A stretch of 64,000 nucleotides of DNA from Panax quinquefolius (Eukaryota > Streptophyta > Magnoliopsida > Apiales > Araliaceae): the NCBI GenBank assembly GCA_020205615.1, contig JAINUW010000212.1, forward strand, positions 49,909 through 113,908, read 5' to 3'. The translations under genes and the position numbers were made by a program. Numbering within the stretch: position 1 is the stretch's first letter; each line of letters opens with the position of its first letter. The notes below the pieces were generated by a model that saw nothing but the letters and a program-made list of their open reading frames with translations, did not search any database and was not told the origin of the DNA. Below, in pieces: positions 47,163 to 59,420 of the stretch.

Positions 47163-48490
47163 TTTTAATAAATTTTCTACTTTGGTGTTACAAGCATTTT
47201 TCTATAAATAGGGTCTTAGGTTAGAATTGAAAATCACACAGAAGCTGAAGTTTTTTCTCTCTCTATATTATCGGCGTATTCTTGTGAGTATTTTGAGTAT
47301 ATTTTGAGTATTGCTATACGGTGCTGAGTTCAAGTCATGCTTTATATCAAGGTGTTTCGGTTAAATCTCATCTTTTGAGGTAAGGGATATTATTTTTTTC
47401 GTAATGATATTATTTCTTCAATATCATTATCTTTGAAATATTGATCTGAAGTTTTTATCAAATTTGGAACTTTTGGTGTAGAGTTCTTATTCACGTATCT
47501 GACCTTTATTCACGATATCTGACCTTATTCACGAATACGTACTTTATTCATTGAAAAATGAAAATTTTTCCTTTTAAGTCTAAAATATCTATTGTGGATA
47601 CTAGCTTTGATTGTATCCATGTTTTGATCATTCTTGAATTTTACACTACTATGATTATTTTTGAGGTATTTTTGGACATGGATAAAACAAATACGAATCC
47701 TTAATCCTTAATCCTTGTCATTTTGTTTCCTTTGGATTCGTTTCTTTAAAAATATTTTCATCATCCTCGGTCTTAAATGATGATATTATTGAATATCTTT
47801 GGCTGTAGTGCAAAGATGAATGATTTCGATGAATATCTTTGGCCGTAGTCTGAAGATGAGCAGTGTTTAGATGAACATGACCAAGTGATGAATATCTTTG
47901 GCACTGTAGTGCAAAGATGAATATTTGATTCGAGATATATATTGATTGATGTTACGAGGGATAAAAGATGAGCGATGAACTTTTAAATTCATACATAGAA
48001 GATAGTAGTTTGCATTCTCTGACTTAACTCTTCTAATGAATTATTATTATTTCATTGTTGAATATTGATTTAAAACTTGTTGTCTATTGTATTACATTAG
48101 ATTTTTTCCTGTTGAAGACTAATGATAATTTTTGTATATTATCTTAAAGTGATGTAATATTATTTCTTGGGCTAGTTGAGCTCACCTTTTCCTTTTTGTT
48201 CCAGTTTTTTTTCTTCTCGGGAGGCGAGAATATAGCGGCATGCATATATATATATAGTTATAAGGTATGGAATGAAGGTTCTAGAGAGAGTTGTTTAGTA
48301 GTCCTCACCATTTTGTAAAATAATGTATCGATAAATGTGATGAGGATTTATTTGAGTATAGATATTATCTAGAAGATAATATTTGTATTCAAACTCATAA
48401 TTTCTTGTTGTAATAATAAAGTTGTAGTTGTTTACATGTACCATGTATTGACAACTTCGAGAATGGGTGATGTATACCTATTTTGGGGGC
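45866..48490 (+). repeat. E 3' LTR
   Basis: Collinear with 38600-41127. Differences include a longer TA run (47130-47158) and a TA-rich replacement near 48240-48262, where the 5' LTR reads GCGAGTGCAGTCGGGG. TATA box at 47203-47210. The final TCACA is missing. Confidence 0.92.
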
Positions 48491-51223
48491 GAGGTAATTA
48501 ATGTAATTAAGAACTTCATTATGGATCCTATGATTATTTTTATAATCACGTTTTACAAGATGCGCTCCAAATAATTAATATCTAATCTTTATCTTGATTC
48601 TTGGTGATTTTAGAAACGTTTTCTTGTTTTAGCAAATAAAATGTTTGAACATTAAGTTATGGGTAATATGATTTGATTGTTTTCTCTTAAAAATGAATTA
48701 ATAATATATGATTTTCTCATGATTCTAAAAAATAAAAATAAAAAATCAATTAACTACACTACAAGAATGAGTTAATCAATATTATTGGACCACTCATTGA
48801 ATTTTTAATAATAAAATTTTCATAAATTTGCAATCAAATAAGTAAGGGTTTTAAGTTCTTAGAAAAACAAATATTGGAATTAACATATACAATATTATCA
48901 TCACTCGTTAAACTTTTAAAATTAAAATATCAAGTTTCATAAAATAAACAAAGAATACAAAAAATGAAATAAGAGTTTTAGTGGATTTCACGGATACAAA
49001 TGTATCATTCAATTAAAATAACACATATATATAATATTATGCTCAAATTATACAAACTTACAATTATAATAAATTTAAGAATAAAATTAGTTTACAATCG
49101 AAGCAAATTCATGAACAATTTGATAAATGAATAAATAGTTCTACTAATATATTTTTTTACAAGAATTGAGATTTTTATAAATCTGTATGAATATTGGATT
49201 TTCTTTTTATGATTTAGGGATTATATTGATCAACTTCATTTTTTTTTATACGAGCATCAAAAACTTAACTTAAAATTGTTGTTAAGAATATCTTAAAACA
49301 TAAATCTGTTTAAAAACAACTTCAATGATTTAATTTTCTTACAAAATATGTATAATATTTTGGGCCCACGGAAAAATAACCATTGGTCTTACTTTTGATA
49401 TTTTATTTTTACATTTACATAACTATATATATACATGTAATACAAAATTATTGACTGTATTCTTATCAGAATGACTGACCTTTCTATTTAATATATCGAT
49501 ATATATTTCTATTTTATCAAAAGACATTAAAAAGAAAATAAATAAAAGAATAGATCAACTAAGTTCTTTTACTTTTGTTTGAAAAACAAAGAAGATATGT
49601 TTAAAAGGAGTATTGAAATTATCATTTATATAACATTATATTACATTACCGTTTATCATTTTTATTACTCTCTGTTCTCATTCTAAATTATCGATGAATA
49701 TTGACTTTTGAAAAATAATTTTCAAATATTTTTATACTATAAATTCATTTAGGGGTGTATTTAATTAGGATTTTAAAAAACTTTTAAAGACTTTAAAAGT
49801 TTGGGTGTATTCAATCGAAGACGTTTAAAGAGTTTATAAAAGTTTAGTGGTATTCAATTACAACTTTTTTTAATGTCTTTAAAAGTTAGGTGGTATTGAA
49901 TTAAGATTTTTACAAAGTCTATAAAAGTATTTTGGTATTCAAAAAGTCATAAACTTTTGATTTCTATTAGATGGTAGACTTTGATGGGACTTTAGAAGAA
50001 GAATTATAACTCCAAATCAACCTCATATCAAAAGTAAAGATTTTCAAATAAACACAAAAGTGGATTAGTTATTAATTGACTTTTGTCTTTTTTTAAATTA
50101 TTTAATGGGCAAATAAATATTAATATGTGATGATAAATAATTTGATAAAGCCATAAAAATAATTAGATTTATTAATAATAGAATTAACAAGATATATTAA
50201 TAAGTAAACAAATAAACTTAATTTAGTGATGGAAAAACTAATTATTTATTTTATAAGGGAAGAATAAATATTAATCATGAAACTGATGGATAAATAATTT
50301 GATAAAATTTGAAAATATAAAAATAATTAGATATTATTATAATTTTTAATATGAATTAAAACAAAGATATATTAATAACTTGCACGTAAAATTACTCAAT
50401 CTGATTATTTTGTAGCCAATTTGTTAGCAAGAATAAAATGTAATTATTATCTCATTGATACTATTATGAGGTATGAAAATTTTAATCTAAATTGTATAAG
50501 AAAGAGAATTAACCTGATAATCGGTTTCATCTAAATTATTATTATTAATAAAACATGTTATAAAAACATCTCTTGGAACTATATAAACATAAAATTGCTA
50601 TAGCTTGTATGAATAAAAGCCAATGAACCATAACAACGGTTTATATATATAGGAAAATTCTTGAATTATTGCTCATATAGGTTCGTGAACGACCATGACT
50701 AGTAGAATTCTTGAATTCATGACAATATAGTTTATATATATAGAAATTCTTTTGAACATACAGGTTTAAAAAATAGCTTGGACAAAGCTTTCTTGATTCA
50801 TCGACCACATATTCATCTCAATTTTAAATTTATTATTTTGCAATTTGAGTTTAGAAAATCAAAATCTATCTCTACTTTTAATACATACATTATACTTCAA
50901 TTTTACAAGGGATGTATCGTTAAAAGACAAGACGGTGAACAAAAATATTTGTTTTAAATTTGGTAGAATTGAGGAGAAGACAAAGACATGGAAACAAATA
51001 AAACTTACTCATCAATCAGGTAAGTATTTACGTTAGATTTTAAAAAAGAGTTTTGTGGTCATTGTGTGGTAGGACAAACAATATATTGTATCTTCATCAC
51101 TTCTTTGGTACAAAATTGTTGACCATTGTATGTATAATATATGATTATGATTATGTGTTTATGTAATAAACTACTATAGGAAATACTAAGATAGATGTGT
51201 ATATATGACATAGTAATTACAAA
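48491..51223. other. AT-rich spacer, no gene recognised
   Basis: Highly AT-rich with only short open frames. The one recognisable structure is the tandem repeat at 49752-49975. Short repeated phrases such as AATTCTTGAATT near 50650-50730 look coincidental. Confidence 0.8.
49752..49975. repeat. ~45-bp tandem repeat, five units
   Basis: Units begin GGGGTGTATTTAATT (49752), GGGTGTATTCAATC (49803), GTGGTATTCAATTA (49847), GTGGTATTGAATTA (49890) and TTGGTATTCAAAA (49932). Each continues with a CTTTAAAAG or CTATAAAAG block. Spacing is 42-50 bp. Confidence 0.85.
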
Positions 51224-51427
51224 ATGGGAGATTCTCAACAAGGAAATAACAAAGGAAAAGGAAAATGTTGGAACTTATAATTAGGTGGACATTAGAAGCG
51301 AAATGAGTTCTCACAACTCACGGTTGATCTTCGTGAGTTAAATGGATGGCGTGATAGTAATGGAATGCTAAGTAAGCAAACAGTTGAGAAAAAGATACTT
51401 CCTACTCTTAATCAAAAACTTGGCTGC
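51224..51427 (+). pseudogene. Myb/SANT-like DNA-binding ORF fragment, truncated
   Basis: From ATG 51224 the frame reads MGDSQQGNNKGKGKCWNL, two stops, then RELNGWRDSNGMLSKQTVEK and KILPTLNQKLGC. The GWRD-NGM-SKQTVE-ILP-LN-KLGC pattern matches the plant Myb/SANT-like proteins, many of them encoded next to PIF/Harbinger-type transposases. The homologous protein continues beyond LGC, but here element F sequence starts at that point. Two in-frame stops mark it as dead. Confidence 0.65.
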
Positions 51428-51620
51428 CACAGATAGGTCAAAGTCTAATTTCTCCTAACGGAGTTTTCACAGATAGGTCAAAGTTTAATTTCTCCGGAGT
51501 CAAGTTTAAACGTTGAGTATAAGCAGGAGAGATAAATGACTGGGTAGAACCGGTATCTTATAAGGTATAAACTTCGTAAGAATTTATAATTAACTAAACT
51601 CGTCTTAACCTTTTGGTTCC
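51428..51620 (-). pseudogene. F protease stub
   Basis: The minus-strand GTTTATACCTTATAAGAT region (about 51550-51580) matches the YTLLD start of the E protease; TLDFDL and GETF-like parts follow toward 51430. CACAGATAGGTCAAAGT occurs twice here (51427 and 51468), a ~45-bp local duplication at the broken end. Confidence 0.7.
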
Positions 51621-52848
51621 TCGATTACACCGGGTCACGACAAACGCTTCTTCCAAGAACAGATTGACTTTTATCTTTTCCAGATCCGCTTTGGTGCCAA
51701 TTGCTCATTTGGACTTGATTTCGCCATGACAAAATCGAGCTTTATGTGACCATCTTTTCCACAACTAAAACATACCTTGGAAGGTCGCGGAACAGTTTGG
51801 ACTTATATGTCCCTTATTCTCCGTGATTCGTAACATCTAATGGCGGTCTTTCTCCTCCTCTAAAATTCGTTCTTCGTGTTGGTGCCGACGCCTTCCCATC
51901 ATTATTAAATCTTCTTCTTGAAATTTCCACTTGAGTTATCTTGGCTATGATTAATAATCAAGTGGTTACCATTTCGCATGATAATTTCCTCCACGATGGT
52001 TATCATTATTGATGGTACGACCGTCCCAGCGCACAATTAAGACGATTATCATCGAGTTGTTGGTCATTATTCTTCGGTTATTAGGCTTCGATACCCATTA
52101 TCGCTATCCCAATAATCGAGCCCTATTCACAACATCGAATATAAACAAAGTTTGTGAAAATGAGGTATTGACGATATTTTGGATTTCAAACCTCGCGAAA
52201 CATTCGCGTCATTCTCTCCTCATTATCAACCAAATGGGATGCAAATCGGACAACTCGACAAACTTAGCTTAATTCTTTCGCAACACGCTCATATTGTTTT
52301 GCTCGACTTGATGAACTCTACCTCCTTCATATGAGCGAATACTTTCGGAAAAGTACTTTGTCGTTGAACAATTCTTGGAACTTCTCCCAAGACATTTTTC
52401 GGTCACGGTCGAAATTACGCTTTTACAGATTCCCACCAATAATCGCCTTCTCCTCGTAATAATGAAAGTGGCGAAAGGAACCTTTTGCTCCTCCGAGCAT
52501 CCCAAGACATCAAATATCTTAGTGATCACATTTTATCCACGCCTCTACGTCGTAAGTGGATCTCGCTTTCCCAAAAACTCAAGCGCCCCCCTAACTCGAA
52601 TCGAAGCGCCAGCGGTGACCATCCTTGAGTTGCCCAGTGTTTCCACCGCATTTTGAACATGAGTCTTTCTCGTTTGGTTTCGCATGAATTCAAGAAAGTT
52701 CCTAAACATACCATCGTTCGTCATCTCGCTTTCGGTGGTGTTGTTCACGGAGGAACATTACCCGACTGTTGCATGTTCTCTTCCGTTGGTGAGCAAAGGT
52801 GTCTCCATGGTCTCATTTACTCCACTTTGTTAACATTCTCAATCGACA
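51620..52848 (-). pseudogene. F gag, broken
   Basis: Knuckle remnants are at about 51730-51830. Frame 52269-52529 holds ITKIFDVLGCSEEQKVPFAT and an IRSYEGGRVHQVEQNNMS segment. Frame 52545-52748 holds SEMTNDGMFRNFLEFMRN. The start codon position at about 52868 reads ATA instead of ATG. Confidence 0.85.
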
Positions 52849-53660
52849 TTCTAAATATCGCTTATAAAACAAGGGTTAATTAAACAAATTAACAAATCAC
52901 ATAATACCCTATATTATGAATGACCAACAAATAAGCTTAGGTAGGACACACCTTAGTGAAGGATTTTACTGTCTCTCCCTCCTAGGTTCTATTCCCGATC
53001 TCCACCGGAGATCATATTCTAAGCTCGATACTGAAATGGCGACGCCCCAAAATAGGTCTAATCTAAACCAACCCATTCTCGAGTCGCCAAATACATGGTA
53101 CGTAAACAACTACAACTTCATTAATACAATTGTATGGGTGCAAAAAATACGACAACACGTAAATCGTGAGTTTAAATACAAATATTGTCTTTCTGCATAA
53201 TATCCACACTCAAATAAGTCTTCATTACAATTATTGATACACTATTTCACAAAAATAGTGAGGACTACTATAAAACAACTGTCTTGAATCATTACTCCAC
53301 ACCCCGACTAGTTCCCATTATATTCTCGAAATCTCACGAGAAGAAAAATGGAACAAAAGGAAAAGGGTGCTCAACTAGCCCCCGATAAAAATATCATAAC
53401 TAAGATAATGTACAACAAATTATCCTTAGTCTTCAACGAGGAAAAATGCGATAGAATCTGATAGACAACAAGTTTTAGATCAACAATCTGCAATGAAGGA
53501 AACAACAATTCATTAGAAGAGTTAAGTAGAGAATGAAATCTACTATCATCTATGAATTTAAAAGTCCACCAACAATATTTTATCCTGTAACATTAATCAA
53601 TATACATCATAAATTAAATATTCATCTTTTTACTACAGCCAAAGATATTCACCAATTGGT
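52848..53660 (-). repeat. F tandem duplication, unit 1
   Basis: Begins ATTCTAAATATCGC (gag leader), passes the primer site (about 53020-53035) and enters the LTR at 53037, stopping after CACCAATTGGT. Unit 2 follows with no gap. Confidence 0.85.
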
Positions 53661-54464
53661 ATTCTTAAATCGCCATAAAACAAGGGTTAATTAAACAAAT
53701 TAACAAATCACATAATACCCCTATATTATGATCGACCAACAACAAATAAGCTAGTAGGACACACTAAATAAGGATTTACTCTGCCTCTCCTCCTAGTTCT
53801 ATTCCCCGATCTCCACCGGTAGATCATATTCTAAGCTCGATATTGAATCGCGACGCCCCAAAATAGGTCTAATCCAACCAACCCATTTCGAAAGTCGCCA
53901 AATACATGGTACGTAAACAACTACAACTTCATTAATACAATTGTCGTGCAAAAAATACGACAACACATAAATCATGAAGTTTAAATACAAATATTGTCTT
54001 CTAGATAATATCCACACTCAAATAAGTCTTCATTATAATTATTGATACACTATTTCACAAAATAGTGAGGACTACTAAAACAACTCGCTCTTGAATCATT
54101 ACTCCACACCCCGACTAGTTCCCCGCTTATATTCTCGCCTCTCGAGAAGAAAAATGGAACAAAAAGGAAAAGGTGAGCTCAACTAGCCCAAAGAAAAATA
54201 TCATAACTAAGATAATGTACAACAAATTATCCTTAGTCTTCAACAGTGAAAAACTGATAGAATACAATAGACAACAAGTTTTAGATCAACAATCTGCGGT
54301 GAAACAACAATTCATTAGAAGAGTTAAGTAGAGAATGAAATCTACTATCATCTATGAATTTAAAAGTCCACCAACAATATTTTATCCTCAGAACATTAAT
54401 CAATATACATCATAAATTAAATATTCATCTTTGCACATGTGCCAAAGATATTCACCAGATTGGT
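53661..54464 (-). repeat. F tandem duplication, unit 2
   Basis: Repeats unit 1 from ATTCTTAAATCGCC through the primer site (about 53830-53848) and the LTR end (53850) to CACCAGATTGGT, then continues into the rest of the LTR. The two units differ by scattered indels. Confidence 0.85.
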
Positions 54465-56346
54465 CATGTTCATCTAAACACTGCTCATCTTTGCACCACG
54501 GCCAAAGATATTCATCATTAGTCATGTTCATCTTCACTACGGGCCAAAGATATTCATTATAAAATCATTCATCTTCGCACTATGTGCCAAAGATATTCAA
54601 TTATATCATCATTTAGGACCGAGGATGATGAAAATATTTTAAAGAAAAACGAATCCAAAGGAAACAAAAGAACAAGTATTAAAGATTCGCACTTTAAACA
54701 ATCAAAGTTCAAAAAATACTTCATAAATAACCAGATTGGAGTAAAATTCAAGAATGATCAAAACATGATCCAATCAAAGATAGGAATCATAATGTATAAT
54801 CTTGGACACAAAGAGAAGAAAACTTAATTTTTTCGTGAATAATGTCGATATCGTGAATAGAAACTTACACTAAAAGATAGAAATTTCACAAAAAAATTAT
54901 CATGCTTCATGAATAGTACTCGTGAATAAGAACTCATGAATAGTAACCCTACATGAAAAAAGTTCTAAATTTGATAAAAATTTCCAACCAATATTTCTAA
55001 GATAATGATATGAAGAAATAATATCATTTTCAAATAAAATAACATCCCTTACCTCGTAAAGAATAAGATTTTCGATCTAAATACTGATATAATGGCTTTA
55101 AAGAACTTGCACCGTGATAAGCAATACTCAAAGTACTAAAATACTCACAAATACGCTCGATATTATAGTGAGAGAAAGAGAGAGAAATCTTTAGTTTTCG
55201 TGTGATTTTCAATTTAACCTAAAGACCTATTTATAAAGAAAATGCTTAGAACACCAAAGTAGTAAAATTTAATATAATATTAATATTTATATTATAAATT
55301 CTCTACGTACACTTAGCATTTGAAATCAGCCACCTAATCACATGTTAAACGAGTCCCAACAATGTAAAAAAATGTTTTTGTTAATATAATTATTTAAAAC
55401 TTCCAAAAATCAATTATTCTGGAACCTCAGAACTTCAATAATTCATAATAAATAGTCCTTTTATCAGAAAATTTGAATCTCGCAATTTTTTATAGGAAAT
55501 TCAATTCTTTACAACTTTGCAGAAGAAAGTTTTTCCAAATTCCAAATAGAAATTGACCAAATCCATAAACCAAGCGATTTTATAAAGCTATAATCAAATT
55601 TCACCAAGAAATGGGCCCGGACACATGTTTAACATGTTTTAAAACAACTTTGCAAAAAAAATACTCCTCATCCTCATATACTCATATATCCCACATTCAT
55701 TGTAAAATATCCCCATTATTATTATATTATAATAATATAATAAAATATTATTTTATCGTAAAAGATAAAATATCAATTTTTAACAATTGTCACTTTAAAA
55801 TTTTTTCCATCTATATCCACATAAAATTAATATTTTCCTCATCATATAAATCAATAATTAATTATTCACAAATAATATTATGTAATCACAAGATCGATAA
55901 TCGTGCCATTCCAGAAAGAGGGGCATTCCAATAAAGATTTCTCATTACATGGCAAGCACAATTAGTGACCAAACCTCTCATTAGTATGTAACTTTCTAGA
56001 CATTGCCAATAATGTTTTCTAATAATATTATTCAGATAATATGAATTATTGTTCGATAATGAAAAATACCGTAGTAAGGACAATTATCAAATAACAAAGA
56101 ATATAAACAAATCAACGCAGCAATTATTGAATCAATAAAATAAAATATCTAATAAAGAATTATCGTAACAATTATCGAAAGTGCCTTCACGTAAGAATCA
56201 ATAATTGGTGCAATACCGCGGTGCTACTATTCAATAACGCCAGACATCGTGGTTTTAACCAACCGGGTATTCCAACAAAGATTAATTCAGAATAATCGCT
56301 ACCAGTTATTTATAACAACTTATACTGTCGCTTTTCTTCATCCAAT
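53850..56346 (-). repeat. F 5' LTR, lacking its outer end
   Basis: Contains the CCAAAGATATTC array (54425-54600), the CGTGAATA array (54830-54950) and a TATA box as CTATTTATA at 55227-55235. It ends at CTTCATCCAAT, where A continues for ~240 bp to TGTAAG. Confidence 0.88.
55227..55235 (-). promoter_or_regulatory. TATA box of F LTR
   Basis: TATAAATAG on the minus strand, at the same LTR position as in A. Confidence 0.5.
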
Positions 56347-56348
56347 TT

Positions 56349-59104
56349 CAGGACGCCCCCAAAAATAGTATACATCACCTATTCCTCGAAGTTGTCAATA
56401 CACGGTATGTAAACAACTACAACTTTATTATTACAACAAGAAATCTGTGAGTTTGAATACAAATATTATCTTCTGCATAACAATATCTATACTCAAATAA
56501 ATCCTCATCACATTTATCGATACATTATTTTACAAAATGGTGAGGACTACTAAACAATCCTTTCTAAAACCTTCATTCCATACCCCGACTTCGCACTCGC
56601 TTATATTCTCGCCTTCCCGAGAAAAATGGAACAAAAAGGAAAAGGGTGAGCTCAACTAGCTCAAGAAAGAATATTATGACTAAGATAATATACAACAAAT
56701 TACCGTTAGTCTTCAACAGGAAAAATTTAATGTAATACAATAGACAACAAATTTTAAATCAATATTCGCATAGCCGAAATAATAATTCATTAGAAGAGTT
56801 AAGTAGAGAATGCAAACTACTATCTTCTATGTATGAATTTAAAAGTTCATCGCTCTATCTTTTATCCCTCGTAATAACAATCCATAAACATCCTGAATCA
56901 AATATTCATCTTTGCAGACTACAGCCAAAGATATTCATCATTGGTCATGTTCATTTAAACACCGATCATCTTTGCACTATAAAGCCAAAGATAAAATCAT
57001 TCATCTTTGCACCACAGCCAAAGATATTCATCGATTGGTCATGTTCATTTAAACACCTGCTCATCTTTGCACTACGGTGCCAAAGATATTCTTCAGAAAT
57101 CATTCATCTTCGTGACCACAGCCAAAGATATTCAATAATATCATCATTTAAGACCGAGGATGATGAAAAATATTTTAAAGAAACGAATCCAAAGGAAACA
57201 AAATGACAAGGATTAAGGATTAAGGATTCAGATTTTATTTTATCCACGCCCAAAAATAACTCAAAAATAATCACAAGTGGTGTAAAATTCAAGAATGATC
57301 AAAAACATGGATACAATCAAAGCTAGTATCCGTAATAGATATTTTGGACTCTAAAAGAAGAAATTTTATTTTTCGATGAATAGTGTCAGATATCGTGAAT
57401 AGTGTCAGATAACGTGAATAGTCCGTCAGACACGTGAATAGAACTCCGACACCAAAAGATAGAAATTCCACAAAAACATCTTCACGCTTCATTAATAAGA
57501 CTGTGAATAAGAATCGTGAATAAGAACCTCATGAATAGAACTCGTGAATAAGAACTCGTGAATAAGAACTCGTGAATAAGAACTCATGAATAGTAACCCC
57601 ACATGAAAAAGTTCCAAATTTGATAAAACTTCAGATCAATATTTCAAAGATAATGATATCAAGAAATAATATCATTATTTAAAAAAATAATATCCCTTTA
57701 CCTCAAAGAATCAAGATTTTAAGGAAAGGTCAAGTGATGCCGAATGAAACTTGTACCGAACAAAGAACTCTCAAAGTATCTAAATACTCACAAAATACGC
57801 CAATAATATATAGAGAGAAAGAGAGAAATCTTTGTTTCGTGTGATTTTCAATTTAACTTAGCCCTCTATTTATAGGAAAATGTTAATCTACCAAGTAGTA
57901 CTTGACTGCTACTCGATGGCTTTACTCGCTACTATTGCCACCCACCACATTTGAAATAAAATTCAGCACATTTCTTCACCAACCACAAGTGGGGCCCACT
58001 CAATTCTAGAATTTTTCACCAAAATCAATTATAACCCTAATTTTCAATCGTATAACCTCTTAAAATTCATAACAAATCATTCGCTGCTAAGAAAGCATTT
58101 TTAATCTGCTCAAAATTTGTGGATATATACTCAACTTATGTATGTATAACATACCCAAAATTACTATTATCCAACGGTTTGATTAAAAATTATAACCCCT
58201 TAATATATCTCAAAACCCCGATTTAATTTTTAATACCTCCAACTGATAAAAATCTTCGATAAAACACCTCAACAATAATTTCTTCATTTATAACCACATA
58301 AATAAATCCATCATTTATATCCACATAAAATAAATATTTTTTATCATATGAATCAATAATTAATTATTCACAAATAATATTATGTAATCACAATTACGAT
58401 AACCAGCCGCTCCTCAGAAAGCAGGGGCTTTCCGATAAGGATTTCTCCTTCATCAAGCGCCGCAATTAGGTGACCAAACCTCTCCTCGATGTAACTTTCT
58501 AGACATTGCTAATAATGCTATCTAATAATATTATTCAAATAATATGAATTATTGATCCGATAATGGAGATAATGTAAAAGGACAATTATCGAACAACAAT
58601 AATATAAAATATCAACGCAAAGAATTATTGAATCAATAAAATAAAATATTGAACAAGAATTCACCGTGAAAAATTATCGAGTAGTGCCTTCTTACGTAAG
58701 GATCAATAATTGATGCAATACCGCAGTGCTACATCGCTCAACAACGCGTATTAGTGTGTTTTAACCACCGGTATTCCAACAAAGATAATAGCAGAATAAC
58801 TACGCCAAGTTATTTTAACCAACTTATATTTGTCGCTTTTCTTCATCCAATCGCTTCCAAGCATGGGCCCATTACATGTATCGCTACCGTCAGCATTTAA
58901 TATTCCCCGACAAAGCATTTAATATTCCACGACCAAACTAATATTCCCCCGACAAAAATGAATATTTTTTATAACCACTTGTTTATTTTGAAATATTTAT
59001 GTATTTAACCCTTTAACTATCCACATTAATCAAATCAACCCTTACTATTTCAAAATAATAAATAAAGGAAATTCCTTTTTATTTAAAAAATTTTTGGTCT
59101 TACA
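56349..59104 (-). repeat. G 3' LTR with a divergent block
   Basis: Runs from GGTCTTACA (59104) to GGACGCCCCCAAAAATAG (56349). Arrays are at 56900-57135 and 57370-57600; TATA box CTATTTATAG at 57866-57875. The segment 57890-58310, upstream of the TATA box, does not match the equivalent U3 of A, E or F. Confidence 0.9.
57866..57875 (-). promoter_or_regulatory. TATA box of G 3' LTR
   Basis: CTATAAATAG on the minus strand, next to the divergent U3 block. Confidence 0.6.
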
Positions 59105-59420
59105 ACCTCCCCTCCTTATGAAATTTCATTCTCGAAATCGACGACGACGCACTGGTGTTTCAAAAGGTGAGGATACCTCGCTTTCATTTCCGCTTTCCAA
59201 TTCCTGTGTCATTTTCTATAAGATGATTCCTCCACAAAACTTTAACTTGTGGTACGACCTTTCGCGTAGATACGCTCCTTCCTATCCAAGATCTTGATAG
59301 TACCTCCTCACACGTTAAGTCTTCTGCTATCTCGTCCTGGGTTCTAATTCAATAACGTGGTTCGGGTCTTTCATATATTTACGAAGTACGAGCATGTGAA
59401 ACACATTGTGAACACGAGAC
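59105..59420 (-). pseudogene. G chromodomain and polypurine tract
   Basis: CCTCCCCTCCTTATG is the purine tract. VKVLWRNH- and EAEMKARYPHL-like minus-strand pieces lie at about 59165-59260, as in E. Broken by indels. Confidence 0.8.

Larger units (their letters stand above)
38600..48490 (+). mobile_element. E: full-length family-1 Ty3/gypsy chromovirus
   Basis: LTRs at 38600-41127 and 45866-48490 flank a 4.74 kb internal region with gag, protease, RT, RNase H, integrase and chromodomain in order, a primer site and a purine tract. The two LTRs look alike over their length apart from small indels and one ~20 bp difference, which suggests a fairly young insertion. The right LTR stops at GGGGGCG without the expected TCACA, and no matching 5-bp duplication is visible. 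Frames are broken throughout. Confidence 0.93.
51428..56346 (-). mobile_element. F: family-1 Ty3/gypsy, 5' part only, rearranged
   Basis: On the minus strand it holds an LTR lacking its first ~200 bp (53850-56346), a second partial LTR (53037-53660), gag and a protease stub. RT, RNase H, integrase, chromodomain and the 3' LTR are absent. The left end breaks in protease against the Myb/SANT-like fragment. The right end breaks in LTR sequence where G begins. A segment spanning leader, primer site and LTR is tandemly duplicated. Confidence 0.88.

Noticed and set aside
38600..48490. Endogenous pararetrovirus (caulimovirid)
   Set aside because: LTRs, integrase and a chromodomain are present and no movement-protein region is seen, so it is a Ty3/gypsy chromovirus.
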